DNA of 64,000 nt from Cephalopachus bancanus (lineage: Eukaryota > Chordata > Mammalia > Primates > Tarsiidae), in contig JAPVLO010000073.1 of assembly GCA_027257055.1 (NCBI GenBank), forward strand, positions 5,012,501 to 5,076,500, read 5' to 3'. Below are positions 23,420 through 34,897 of the stretch, piece by piece. The position numbers were made by a program, and so were the translations under genes. Every line of letters begins with the position of its first letter. Position 1 is the first letter of the stretch. The notes beneath the pieces were generated by a model. That model saw only the letters and a list, made by a program, of their open reading frames with translations, searched no databases and was not told the DNA's origin.

Positions 23420-24540
23420 TACCTTGCTTCAAAACTACTCCTAACTTTACACTATCCACTATCAGAGAAGTCCTTAATTCTACTTCAGTCAGATTCAAGG
23501 ATCTGATGCTTAGGAGGAATTATTTTGCTATCTGGAGTGGCCACAGTGGCAAGAGAAAACACTTAATGAGCATCTTTGTTGGAACAAGGCTGCTGGTCCT
23601 GATCTTTTTTTATAACAGAATGCTCCTTGAAAACATCCTGGGCTGCAGAGTTGTAGATGTTGAGGTTTCCTTTGCTTAAATTTCCTTATCATTCTCACTG
23701 TAAAGCAGTGCTTTCTAGAGCACTCACTGGCAAGAGGAGATAATCTTGAAATGAGCATTGAGGATAAAAGGGTGCATTTATTTTTAGACATATACCTTAG
23801 TTATCAAGCATGAGATGTAGTCTAAAAAGCTTGTAGGAAACATGATCAGTATGGAAATTTGGTGGAGCAGACACAGTTAAAAGTATTTTAGGCATTCTAT
23901 CTTTACCATTCACAGTCATTAAACAGAATAGGTGTCACTATTGTTTTGCCAACTATAGAATTTGTATTTCTAAAAGACAGCCAAATTATGTAACAAGAAT
24001 GATGTTTGAACATATAAATTATTGAATTTTTTTATTTTTTAAATAACAATAGTAGAAACTAAAGCAAATTAATCATACAAAATGATTCTTCTTATTTAGA
24101 AAGATTTGGAATTACTATATAATTGATATAAAAATATTTATGAAAGAACTATTAACTGATTTATTTCATGTTATAATTTTGAAAATCATATAAAGAAAGT
24201 GTATGACTAATAAGTTTTAATTTTTTGCTGTGTATTCTGCCATTTCTATACTTAAGTAAGTCACTCTGTTTTCAGTTTTTGATTACTGATTCTGGTTTTG
24301 GTAGATTTTTGACTTTTCTGGCAGCAGTAAACTATGTGTGCTTCATTTATTTAGGTATAGATGTTAATACAGTTAATTTTGTTAATCCTTAAAATTAACC
24401 AGTTATTTTTTTAGATTAGCCCTCCTTAGACTAGGTTTAAATTTTGTCATGTATTTTACAAAGTAGACATCTGATGAATGCCTACAAAGGGAAAAGTGTT
24501 ACTACTTTACCAAAAGCACCCATACAAACTAAAATTATAG
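23420..24540. other. Unique sequence, no gene recognised
   Basis: Two overlapping opposite open frames (23314-23679 + and 23528-23791 -) start in or beside the Alu and have no recognisable protein features. The rest is AT-rich. Confidence 0.4.
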
Positions 24541-24967
24541 CTCTTTATTCTGAAAAAAAAGCCCTATAAATTGGACCACATCAAAATTAAAAGCTTTTAA
24601 TCTGTGAAAGACCCCGTTAAAGGGATAAAAAGCTACAGACAAGAATAAAATATTGGCAAACTACACATTTAAAAAAAAGTTTGTATCTAGAACAAAAAAA
24701 TTCTCAAAACCCAACATAAAAAATCCAATTGCAAAATTAGCAAAAGACATGAGAAGACTTTTAACCAAAAAGGCTATGTAGCTAGCAGATGAGCACATGA
24801 AGAGATGTTTATCTATACATACTTAAAGAACTCCTAACATTAAAAAATATCAAAGACTGTTAAGGATGTAGAAAAACTGGATCACTAATAAATTGCTGGT
24901 GGGAATATGAAATGGTACAGCCACTCTGGGAACAAGGCTGTCAATTTCTTTAAAAACTGAACAGATA

Positions 24968-25097
24968 GCCGGGCGTGGTAGCACGTACCTGTAGTTCCAG
25001 TTACTTGGAAGACTGAGACAGAAGGATCACCTGAGCCCAGCAGGTCGAGGCTGTGGTGGCCATGACTCCTACTCAAAAAAACAAAACAAAACAAAAC
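24968..25097 (+). repeat. Free Alu right monomer with own target-site duplication
   Basis: Starts GCCGGGCGTGGTAGCACG (the start of the Alu right arm), runs through CCTGAGCCCAGCAGGTCGAG and ends in (CAAAA)n. Flanked by 16-bp perfect direct repeats AAAAACTGAACAGATA at 24952-24967 and 25098-25113. The monomer therefore inserted on its own rather than by loss of the left half. Confidence 0.93.
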
Positions 25098-25335
25098 AAA
25101 AACTGAACAGATACCAGACAATGGAGCATTTGCATTCCTGGGCATTTATTCCAGAGAAATGAAAAACTTTAGGCCCACACAAAAACCTGTATAATAATTT
25201 TTATAGAAGCTTTATTTGTAACTTCCCCAAACTGGAAACAACTAAAATATTCATCAATAAATGAATGGTGAAACAAACTGTGGGACTTCTATACCATAGA
25301 ACACGACTCAGGAATAAAAAGGAAATGGACTATTG

Positions 25336-25433
25336 TGCGTTGTATATATTTTATCACACTCCTACCCAATTGCTTATTTGTGCTGTACCTTTGGCAGCTG
25401 GGAAAGGATTCTTTTTTGTATGTTCATGATCCT
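25336..25433. repeat. Unidentified 98-bp insert with 10-bp flanking repeats
   Basis: Splits the L1M 3' region between 'aaatggactattg' and 'acatacacaataacttgaatgg', which should be nearly contiguous. It is flanked by TGGACTATTG at 25326-25335 and 25434-25443. It has no poly(A), no clear terminal inverted repeats and no match to a SINE I know. Confidence 0.6.
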
Positions 25434-25680
25434 TGGACTATTGACATACACAATAACTTGAATGGCTCAAGGATATTATGCTGAGTGAAAAAAGCCAATC
25501 TCAAGAGTCTATACCATATGATTCCACTTATATAACATTCTCAAAATAACCACATTATGGAGATGAGGAATGGATTAGTGGTTTCCAGGGTTTCAAGATC
25601 ATATTGCCATGGGATAGTTCTGTATCTTGATTTCTCTAATAGTTACACAAGTACACATATACAATAAAATGTCGTAAAAC

Positions 25681-25970
25681 AGGCCAGGCTCGGTGGCTCA
25701 CGCCTATAATTCTAGCACTTTGGGATGCCAAGGTGAGAGGATTGCCTGAGTCCATGGGTTCAAGACCAACCTAGGCAACTTGGTGAGGCCTCATCTCTAC
25801 AATAAATTAAAAAATTAGCTAGATGTGGTGGTGCACGCCTGTAGTGCCAGTTGCTTGGAAGGCTGAGGTGGAAGTCTGAGCCCAGCAGGTGGAGGCTGCA
25901 GTGATCTTGAGTGTGTCACTGCACTCCAGCCTGGGCGACAGAGTGAGACTCCATCACACACACACACAAA
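25681..25970 (+). repeat. Alu element, middle lineage
   Basis: Forward Alu, GGCTCGGTGGCTCACGCCTA to GCCTGGGCGACAGAGTGAGA, with GGCAACTTGGTGAGGCC and CTACAATAAATTAAAAAATT. Flanking GTCGTAAAAC (25671-25680) and GTCATAAAAC (25971-25980) are a target-site duplication with one mismatch. Ends in a (CA)n-modified tail. Confidence 0.93.
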
Positions 25971-26138
25971 GTCATAAAACCACCCACACATTGTACTGAT
26001 GTTAATTTTTGGTTGTTCTATAGTAATGGAAGATATAACCTATGGAAGACACAATGTAATGTACACAGGACCTCTCTGTATATTTGAATCTTCCTGTGAC
26101 TCTGGGTGGCAAAGCAATTGTATTAGAAAGATTAAACC

Positions 26139-26432
26139 TTTTTTTTTTTTTTTTTTGAGTGGAGTCTCACTCTGTCGCCCAGACTGGAATGCAGTAGCAT
26201 GCTCCCGGCCACCGCAGCCTTGACCTGCTGGGCTCCAGCGGTCCTTCCGCCTCAGCCTTCCATGTAGCCAGAACTACAGGCGCGCGCTACCATGCCTGGC
26301 TAGTTTTTGATTTATTGTAGAGATGAGGTCTCGCCAAGTTGCCTGGGTGGGTCTCGAACCTGCAGGCTCGGGCAATCCTCTCGCCTCGGCAACCCAAAGT
26401 GCTGGGATTACAGGCGGAGCCACCGAGCCTGA
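26139..26432 (-). repeat. Alu element, transitional to the young subfamily
   Basis: Reverse Alu with young-type GCTCCCGGCCACCGCAGCC and GCGCGCTACCATGC but still with CTCGCCAAGTTGCCTGG (undeleted) and AAAGTGCTGGGATTACAGGC. It is therefore intermediate. No clear target-site duplication. Confidence 0.9.
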
Positions 26433-26837
26433 CCTCTTCCAAAATTCTTATGGGATATGTGATGAAATGTCTCAATCCATCTTTCTTAATTCTTATTTCA
26501 TATTTTCCTTCTTTTTATATCTCTGGGCTAAATTTTGCAGTTTCTCAGCAATATCTTAAACTCATTAATTTATATTATGATTCTTTCAGGCTCAGAATTC
26601 ATCTCAAATATTGGATTGCGTTTTTCACTTCCAAATTTTCTAATAGTTCTTTTTTTTTGTATTTACCTCTTCTTTTTAGATGTGTGTCTGATTCTGTTTT
26701 ATACTTTGTTTTTTTAGGGTATACTTTGCCTTGATTTGTTTCTATAAGCAATTCAAAACAAACCTATTTTAGTGCTTCTATCAGGTTTTTCCAAAATATT
26801 ATTTTTTTCTGAAGAACATTTATGTTCTAATTTTGTT

Positions 26838-26859
26838 TTGTTGTTGTTGTTGTTGTTGA
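26838..26859. repeat. (GTT)n microsatellite
   Basis: Six to seven GTT triplets. Short simple repeat. Confidence 0.9.
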
Positions 26860-26864
26860 CTTTC

Positions 26865-27370
26865 AGTTTTGTGCTTATGTAAGGAAATATGGCCCTAAGA
26901 CCCGATTCTGGCATCAGTCCTTAATCAATACTAACCCTGTGCCCTGTGAAGGGTACCATATTGTGATCAGGATCAACACATTAGGATCACCTAATTTGCA
27001 TATATGTAAAATTATAGCCAGACAGGTGGGGGAATCAGCGCCATATGTGTCCTAATCACATCTAAAATTAGCATCTTAAGGCTTCTTAAATTACCTATGT
27101 GTAAAATTTACAACCAAATGTTTGGGGGTAAGAGAACCAGTGAAGCTAGAAGAATCATACCTAAGACCCACATATAAGGGTTCACAAGTAGTAACTGTAG
27201 GCTTCCACAATTCAATGACATATGCTTCCACTTCAAGGGTGATACTCTCCCTCTACTCTCCAACACTGGCAGATAGTGGTTAGCAGGAGATTCTAGACCT
27301 TAAGATGATGAAAACAAAAACAAAAGCAAATATAAAAAACTGGATTAAATCTATTTCTTAGTAATGGTGT
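26865..27370. other. Unique sequence, nothing assigned
   Basis: Moderate-GC sequence with no recognised repeat or exon. Confidence 0.35.
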
Positions 27371-27372
27371 AA

Positions 27373-27665
27373 GTCAGGAGTCAATTAACTTTTTCTGCAA
27401 AAGACCAGATAGTAAATTTTTTAGCTTGGCAGGTCATATGGTCTCTGTTACAACTATTCTACTCTGAATAAAAAGAGCCATAGAAAATACCTAAGATATT
27501 GAAAATCCTATGTTCTAATACAATTTTATTTATTAACACTAGAGTTTTATGTCACAAAATCGTATATTCTTTTGATTTTTTAACTTACATTAAAAAATAT
27601 AAAAGAAAAAATGGCAGGTTGTACAAAAATAAGAAATGGGGTAGATTTGCTCATTTCTGGCCTAA
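27373..27665 (+). mobile_element. hAT-Charlie-type non-autonomous DNA transposon
   Basis: Starts CAGGAGTCAATTAACTTTTT and continues CTGCAAAAGACCAGATAGTA, GTCATATGGTCTCTGTTACA and TCTAATACAATTTTATTTAT, matching the common mammalian family that begins CAGGGGTCGGCAAACTTTTT. The right terminal repeat is missing or decayed. No transposase. Confidence 0.6.
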
Positions 27666-27969
27666 GCAACCATCAGGAAGAAAGTAAACATCCTAGCTAG
27701 AAGTCTGCAAATAGACCATTTTCAACACCCACCTGGACATTAAGAGTGTTAAGCTCAAGTTTAAGACCCTTTACTCACATCACAGAGAATTCTGTGTATG
27801 CATGTGTGTGGTGTGCATTTACAGGACTTTTTAGATTACACAGATTGTATAATTGCATATTTGATAATACTTTTGTGTTCAATAACTCTATAACAAACTG
27901 CATTTTTTGAAAAAATTTCACACTATTACATCAAAGTTAGCATGGCAATTGTAGAACTTGGATCCCTGT

Positions 27970-28294
27970 TTCTTTTTTCTTTTCTTTTCTTTTCTCTTTT
28001 TTTTTTGAGTAGGAGTCTTCACTCTTGTTGCCCAGGCTGGAGTGCAGCGGCATTCTCATAGCTCACCACAGCATCGATCTCCCAGGCTTAGACCATTCTT
28101 CTGCCCCAGTCTCCCAAGTAGCTGGGACTACAGGCATGCGCCACTGTATCAGGCTAAATATTTGATAATTTCTGTGGAGACAAGGTCTCACTCTATTGCC
28201 AGTCTGGTCTCAAACTCCTGACCTCAAACAATTCTCCTGCCTCACCCTTCCAAAGAGGTGTGATTAGAGGCGTGAGCCACCACACCTGGCAGAT
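27970..28294 (-). repeat. Alu element (old)
   Basis: Reverse Alu with a (CTTTT)n-rich head, ending GAGGCGTGAGCCACCACACC. Flanked by 13-bp perfect target-site duplications CTTGGATCCCTGT at 27957-27969 and 28295-28307. Linker and internal sequence are AluJ/S-like and lack the young marks. Confidence 0.95.
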
Positions 28295-28309
28295 CTTGGA
28301 TCCCTGTAG

Positions 28310-29010
28310 TTTTGATAGTATTTTAACATCACATTTCTTCAAGTGATTTGGAATTTTGGTTTGCAGGATCATTTTGAGGGAGAAATGTTTTCTCTGTTGC
28401 TGTTGGTTTCTTAGTATGTTTCCTCCCCTAGTCTCCCTTAACTCACTGCTCTTTCTTCTCATTCCTACCTATTTAACAATGTGGTGCTGACTGCACCTGG
28501 TATCTTGTCCCACTGCCTCCCTAGGTCTGCTTTGAGCTATAGTCTCAGGCAGCACTTGATACCAGTATTATTTGTCTCCCTCAGTGAATTTGACTTTGGT
28601 CCTCCTTCCTTGTTCAACACATTCTGTCCTCTTTGTTTCATAGGAGCCAAACTGGTAACCACTTCTTATAATGTCCAGTAAGTTTCAGCCCCACATACTG
28701 CTTTGTATTTCTGTTCCATGGGAATTTTTTATCTTGTTATTGAGTCAAGAATTTTGAGTTTTCTATTTTTTTCTCACTGCTACAATTTTGAGCCAATGGA
28801 GCACTCTTGATTCAAAGTCTCACTTACTACCTACCAACAGAGAATTCTTGTACATATATATGTAGGTTATTATATATGTATATAGAGAGAGATTAATTTC
28901 TTAGTGCAAATTGATTAGAAGAAATGCTATATACAAGAATGTGTGTTAAATAGTTTTTTGGACCCGTTGACATCCAAGCAGACTATTCCCTTTCCTCCAT
29001 TGTATCCTAT
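28310..29010. other. Unique sequence, nothing assigned
   Basis: No gene or clear repeat. A short open frame at 28481-28681 (+) has no recognised content. A TA/GA-rich stretch lies at 28850-28895. Confidence 0.35.
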
Positions 29011-29013
29011 AGA

Positions 29014-29311
29014 CAGTAGTCCCCTAGCTTTTTGGCATTAGGGACTAGTTTTATGGAAGGCAATTTTTCCTTGGATAGGGGCGGGGATGTGGATCATCAG
29101 ACATTCAATTCTCCTGAGATGTGTAGCAACCTAGAGCTCTTTCAAGTGCTGTTCACAATAGGGTTCACACTCCTGTGGGAATCTAATGCGGCAGCTGATC
29201 TGACAGAAAGCTGAGCTCCACTGGCCTTCCACTCACCTCCTGCTGTGTGGCCGGGTTCCTAACAGGTCACAGACTAGTGCCAGTTCACTGTTTGGGGGTT
29301 GGGGACCCCTG
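29014..29311 (-). mobile_element. MER1-type hAT-Charlie DNA transposon
   Basis: Inverted ends CAGTAGTCCCC at the left and GGGGACCCCTG at the right, with body phrases TTCACAATAGGGTTCACACT, CTCACCTCCTGCTGTGTGGC and GTTCCTAACAGGTCACAGAC characteristic of MER1. Short non-autonomous element without a transposase frame. Flanks CTATAGA and CTATACA suggest a decayed 8-bp target duplication. Confidence 0.85.
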
Positions 29312-29399
29312 CTATACAACACTATTTTTTAAACCATTTTTTATCTTTGCCAGATTAAATGAAAAATTGTTCTTCCTATTATTTTTATTAGACATTTTC

Positions 29400-29835
29400 C
29401 ACCATTTTTATTGAGATACAATTTATATAAAATGAGATGCATAGTATTACATACACAGTTAAGTGAGTTCTGACAAATGCGTACACCATGTAACACCTGC
29501 CTCCATCATGAGATTTAGCTTTTAATCACTCCAGAAAGATCCCTTTATTTTCCAGCCCATCATATAACCACCTAAAGAAACCATTATTTTTATGTATTCC
29601 ACCCCAAGTTAGTTTTGCTTCTTTTAGAACTTTACATAAATTGGCTCATACAGCCTTTTGTGTCTGAATTCATTCACTGGCATAATGATTTTGAGGTTAA
29701 TTTATCTTATATGTATCAATAGTTCATTCCATGTTATTTTGAGCAGTATCCCATTGTAAAAGCATGTTACAATTTATTTACCCAATGACTTATTGATGAC
29801 TCTGTGTGATGCTTACAATTTGGGGATGTTAGGGC
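29400..29835 (-). mobile_element. Old L1M 3' UTR fragment
   Basis: Antisense L1M landmarks: TTTATTGAGATACAATTTAT, 'gacaaatgcgtacaccatgtaac', 'tagaactttacataaattggctcatac' and 'tatcccattgtaaaagcatgtt'. Heavily diverged and non-coding. Confidence 0.75.
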
Positions 29836-29839
29836 TGTC

Positions 29840-31190
29840 TAAGTTTTTCATTTTTCAACTAATTGCTCTCACATTATTTATTAAAAAAAAAAGCAGCAGC
29901 TTGTGCAACTATAATAACATACCCCAAAACAAAAACAAAAAATTCTTGAACCATGTAGGAATTCTTTTGCATTTAGCATAGAATATTTGACCAACAGTGA
30001 TTTAGACCATAAAAACATTTCTTGAGCCTTAACAAGAATTTTGAAGATGTGCAGTTTCAGGGTTTCAGCATGTTCTTAATGAACCGAATAATTTTTATTT
30101 TTAATTCCATCATCCTTAATATATTGATTTTCTTATATTTGTGACCTTATGCTTGCAAGATGGTTTCAAAAACTCCAAGCTTTATGTTCCTGTTCATTGT
30201 GAGCGTGGGGCAGTTCCAGCATGTTCTCTTCTATGTCTCTATATAAGAAAGAAAGATTTTGCCAAAGCACTGTAGCAGACTTCCCCTCATGTCTTATTAC
30301 CCTGAATTATGCCTCAAGAGCTGCTGGGAAAGGGACTAACATTCTAAGGTTGGTATCCTTGAAACAATCATTTTTCATCACTTAGGACTGAATTCATTGT
30401 CAAGCCAGACATATTACAATTCTTTTAGTAGAGAGATTAGAGGGAATAACTGATAGATTTGGAACTAAAAGCGTTTTTCACAATACTTTTCCTTTATCTC
30501 TTTTTATTTTTAAATATTTCTTTATTAATAAATATTTCTTCTTAGCTTCTACTATCTCAAACTTTTTAAAAAATGTGATTCCTCTGATGACACTCTTAGA
30601 GACATATACAAACATTTTTATTTCTTTGTGTGTATGTTTTCAAGGAGACTATAGAAAAATAAACATCTGTCATTATGGTAAAATATAATGCTCCAAATTT
30701 TTTCCTTGGATTTTGATATCTTGTCCATATTGAAGAACTGTTCTACAAATATTAAGATTCCCTCCCAGCTTCACTGTGTCTTAGGAGGAAATATTCCCAA
30801 TTCTCTGTTCAACTTTTCCATATTTCTTAGGTCAACCATTTTTGTTTTAACTCAAAATATTATATTTAATATATCCCAGCTGTATAACAGTAACCTTGAA
30901 TTTAAGATATGATAGACTAAAAAGAAAAGCTTTTATCACAACTTCCTATGTACATTTTCATCAACTCATATGGTGCACATCTGGGCCTTTGATAGCTATG
31001 TGTTTTATAAAAACCTGATATATTCAGAATTAATTTTAAAATCTTATGTTTTTTCCCCAGTCATTTAAAAAGATAAATGATGATAAACGTAATCATGAAG
31101 CTATTGGTAAAAGTTTTTGAAGATCATGATAAAGGTGTATCTTAGAATTTAAATTTGCTGTATTAAAAAATATTATTGGAAAAAGAGCAG
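29840..31190. other. AT-rich sequence, nothing assigned
   Basis: No gene recognised; short open frames only. Confidence 0.35.
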
Positions 31191-31194
31191 AAAG

Positions 31195-31360
31195 AAACTA
31201 ACAATTACTGAACACTTAAGACATTCCAAGCAATAAGCTTGGTGCTTTGCATGCTGTCTTTCATTTAGTTCTCCCAAAATATCTGTGAAGTAGATCTTAT
31301 TTGCTATATGCAGCTGAGAAAACCAAGGTTCAGAGATATTTGTCCTAGGTCACATTAAAA
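31195..31360 (-). repeat. MIR SINE fragment
   Basis: Antisense MIR phrases: GAACACTTAAGACATTCCAA, TTTCATTTAGTTCTCCCAAA and GAGAAAACCAAGGTTCAGAG, then a decayed GGTCACA. Confidence 0.6.
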
Positions 31361-31364
31361 ACAA

Positions 31365-32270
31365 AACAAAAACACAGTAAGAATGATTTCTACCATGAAG
31401 ACATATACAAGTTCTATGGATTTATTTTTATTCAGATAGAAATTAATGAATAATGAGCAACCAATACACACCCCAGAGAAGCCAAATCAATGCAAACATA
31501 GGTTGTATACGATAACTTTTTTTTATGTTGGAGAAATAAAAAATAGAATTTAGAAAACCCAAGAAAACATACAATTTAAATGTAAAATGTGTCTCCCACT
31601 TTATCATTATTTTTATCACTAGCAAATAGTTTATTGTGTTCTAATATCTAGCAGTGTTTACTTCTATTCCACCAAAGGTACATAGTAGATGGATTTAGGA
31701 AGATATAATTGAATAAAATTTGTAATTTAATCAGCATTCCAAATAGGCTGGAAAAACACAGAGTACCAGAATGACAATGTGAAAAATTCACTATACTTTG
31801 AATCCAGTGGAAATGTAAAACAAACCTAAAACAAAAATGTCATACAATGTGGACAGAGAAAGCACTTGCAGGATGAAGCATCAAAAGATTTAACCCCAGT
31901 GTATTTTATGAGACACCGTCAGTCAAAAAGGAACTGAGATAAAATAATAGACAATAGGAGTGATAAAAGTGAGGAAAAGAGTGAGGGAGGGTATATGTTG
32001 GAAGTTAAAAAAATGAATAAAGGGAATGGGCTGTGTGCTTAATAACGGAAAAGTGGGGATCTTCCCATACAGATGGTGATCAGTAGGCAGATCTTCACAG
32101 GCAAAGAAAAGTATGATCTTGCAGCTATGAAAGAAAGTCAATGGATGGATGAAAAAAGTCTTACCATGTCAGAGTAACAGAAGAGCAAAACAGCTTTGGC
32201 AGAGTATTTTAGGCCAAGTGCATGCCAAAAAGCAAATCTGAACAGATTGAACAAATAACTTTTGAGACTA
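31365..32270. other. Unique sequence, nothing assigned
   Basis: No gene or repeat family recognised. Confidence 0.35.
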
Positions 32271-32273
32271 AAG

Positions 32274-32275
<2 letters not shown>

Positions 32276-32306
<31 letters not shown>

Positions 32307-32310
32307 ACAC
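32276..32310. repeat. (TG)n-(AC)n microsatellite
   Basis: 29 bases of TG repeat switch directly to ACACAC, making a small self-complementary junction. Confidence 0.92.
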
Positions 32311-32444
32311 TTGGGTATTTTGGAGGTAGGAGTGTCTGAAGGCACTTTCCTGGAATCTTGATTTTATTGTCTGATAGTTGAAATATTACTGCTAAATGAT
32401 GTAGAATGTTAAATTTACATTCATTTAAATACAGTATTTAGTTA

Positions 32445-32665
32445 TTTTAATTCACAAAGTAAAATGTATATATTTATTGTGCATAATATGCTTTTTTGCA
32501 ATATGTACATTGTGGAATGGAGCTAATTGACATATGGATTTCCTAATGTACTTATTTTTTTGGTGGTGAGAACACTACAAATCTACTTTCTTACCAATTT
32601 CAAGAATACAACATACTGATATTAACTATATCATGCTGTACAATAGAACACTTGAAAATATTACT
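32445..32665 (-). mobile_element. L1 3' UTR fragment (MA/MB-like)
   Basis: Antisense L1 3' end: 'tatatttattgtgcataatatg', 'ttgtggaatggagctaattgacatatggatt' and 'ctatatcatgctgtacaatagaacact' match the usual 'gtgatgatcaaatcagggtaattgggat...' order, diverged. Confidence 0.6.
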
Positions 32666-32669
32666 CCTA

Positions 32670-33785
32670 TGAAGATAAATTAATAATCACCAAAAACACG
32701 TCTTCCCTTCTGCTCTGCCACTGAAGTGTCTCTGTAGGAAAGTTACCTAACTGGCTTAGAAGAAATATTTCTTTAAAAATTCAGAGGAATCATGCATCAC
32801 TTAACAACATAAAATAACCCAATGAATTTTAGTTTCCACTGATTGTTTACTTTTTATTAAATTATGAATAAATTTCAAACACAGAATCTTACATTTTTGT
32901 TGAGTAAGATAGTATTTACAGAGATTATTAAAGAGCAAAAGAAGATTTAAAGGCTATTTAATATACTTCCCTCATTTTATGGACTGAGACCTAAATAAAT
33001 TGCGATTCATATTTGCTTTTTTTATATGTTATCTTTTCTTTCACAACTTATTTCAGTTAGTATTGACTTTTAAAGTTTCTCTTTAAGTTGTTGAAATTGA
33101 GGTGCTGATTCATTTTCCTGACTTCATTAGAACAAAAAAAAAACCCTCTTTTTTCTTTTTCACCTTAGAGAAGGAATGATGAAGTGATTATCATTAAGGA
33201 AATCAAATATCTTTGTATTTAGAGTAATTAGCATTTCATTCTCTGATAATAGAACAGGGCTTGAGATTTGGGGAACAACAGTCATTCATTCATTTAACCC
33301 ATACTTTTTTGTCTTGTAGATAAAACACTAATTTACATTATGCATCTTGAAACCCCAAAGATGTTGGGTAAAAAACCACTAGCATGTTCAAAATTCTTTG
33401 ATAGGTTGGAAAAACTACTGAATGAACTCTAACATCCACTGCTTACCACAAAAAGCCTCTGTGTCTACTGTTTGCTCTTCTGCTCTATTTTTTCTTTGTC
33501 TACTCCCTTCTCCTGCTCACTCTTCCAGACTTTTATTTTTTATGACTGTCTTGAAGTTCCCAGAATTTGTCATGCTTATAGTATTTTATCTGTCTAGATT
33601 GTACCTCACTCCTTGAAAATCTCAAGTAAACATCTAACCATTTTTTTGTAGTCTCACCCTAAAGTCTTCCTCGCTGGGAACACTTGGTTGATACCCTTCA
33701 AGGCAGACTTAATTGTTCCACCCAAATGCTTTATTTATACCCTATTAAGGAAAACACTTCCATGTATTTATCTGAAAGGTTGTAT
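32670..33785. other. AT-rich unique sequence
   Basis: Nothing assigned; the short frame at 33422-33616 (+) has no recognisable features. Confidence 0.35.
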
Positions 33786-33789
33786 CTTT

Positions 33790-33925
33790 ATTAGACTATG
33801 AGTTTCTTAAGAGCAGGGACCAAATCTTTTATTTCTCTAGAGGCCCCACAGAGATTGTATCATATATGACAGAATCCAATAAATGTAAATTGAATAAATC
33901 TGTTTTAATAAATGAATGAGACCAT
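33790..33925 (+). repeat. L2 LINE 3' end
   Basis: Sense L2 3' end: 'atgagtttcttaagagcagggacc', GAATCCAATAAATGTAAATT and a terminal AATAAATGAATGAGA. Confidence 0.7.
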
Positions 33926-33929
33926 CTAA

Positions 33930-34265
33930 TACTATATTTGGATATAGATACAGGACAAAACCTATTAAATAAGTCTTATTGCAGACAAAAGGTACAATTC
34001 ATTGATGACTTGTGCTAGAAGAAAGAGATTTAGATTAACACAAAAATTACATGAAAATATTAATCATATGCTACCTTTCTCCATAATACATCAGAGAATG
34101 TTTAAAGAAAATTAAAGACACAGAGATACTTTTTGTCAAATCAAATCCCACTGAGAAGTATAAGCAAGTGAGGCTAAACCATGTAAAATTTCTCAAATAA
34201 ATATGGACAAGACACTTTTAAGTTTCTAGAAAACTTTGCCACTGGAAAATCAAATGAAAAATACA
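33930..34265. other. Unique sequence, nothing assigned
   Basis: AT-rich, no gene or repeat recognised. Confidence 0.35.
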
Positions 34266-34269
34266 TTGT

Positions 34270-34490
34270 CAAAGGTATAGCATATTAATATCTTACCATT
34301 GTGTGGAACTTAGTTTATAAACTCTTTTTATATTATATTATTTGATCCTCACAACCATGTTAAAGTTAGCCCAGTAGATTCTAGTCAAATTAACTAAGTC
34401 AAGGAAGGCTTAAGAGATTTTCCCAAGTCTTGTCAATAATTGCCCTCACTGCAGTTATGTGCCATAGCTACTCATTAAAACTAGGTTTTA
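34270..34490 (-). repeat. MIR SINE (diverged)
   Basis: Antisense MIR-like order: 'ttatttgatcctcacaaccatgttaaa', then 'attttcccaagtcttgtcaat'. Strongly decayed. Confidence 0.5.
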
Positions 34491-34897
34491 GGACTCTACA
34501 TACTGCATATCCTCTGGTATAGAGTTGCCACTTGCATGCACACATTCACCTACCTCAAATCAATTTCATGATAATTATGGAAAATGCCCAGTGAAGTATC
34601 ATTCATTATAGTTACATATCTGGGCTCTCAGCTGTTTATTATTCACCATACTTGTATGCTAAGACAAAATTATCTAAGTGAGACTGTCTTGTCCACCTAG
34701 GGTAACACAACTGTTATAATTGCTCTTGGTCAGATATACACAGTTCAGATGCCACTATATAATGTGCTAGACCTTTCACTTTGGATTTTATAAATATATT
34801 AAAATATTTATTCAATACCACCTTGTGGTATGATAATCTCATATATTAAAAAATATATAGACATCCATAAAGAACTACAAAAAATTATACAGAATTC

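Larger units (their letters stand above)
24541..26100 (+). mobile_element. L1M 3' end, interrupted
   Basis: L1 landmarks in order: 'ggaccacatcaaaattaaaagc', 'caaaagacatgagaagac', GGTGGGAATATGAAATGGTA, 'ataaatgaatggtgaaacaaactgtggga', ATTATGCTGAGTGAAAAAAG and GATTAGTGGTTTCCAGGGTT. These cover the ORF2 C-terminus and the 3' UTR of an old L1M family. It is broken by an Alu right monomer (24968-25097), a 98-bp unknown insert (25336-25433) and a full Alu (25681-25970). No intact reading frame. Confidence 0.85.
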
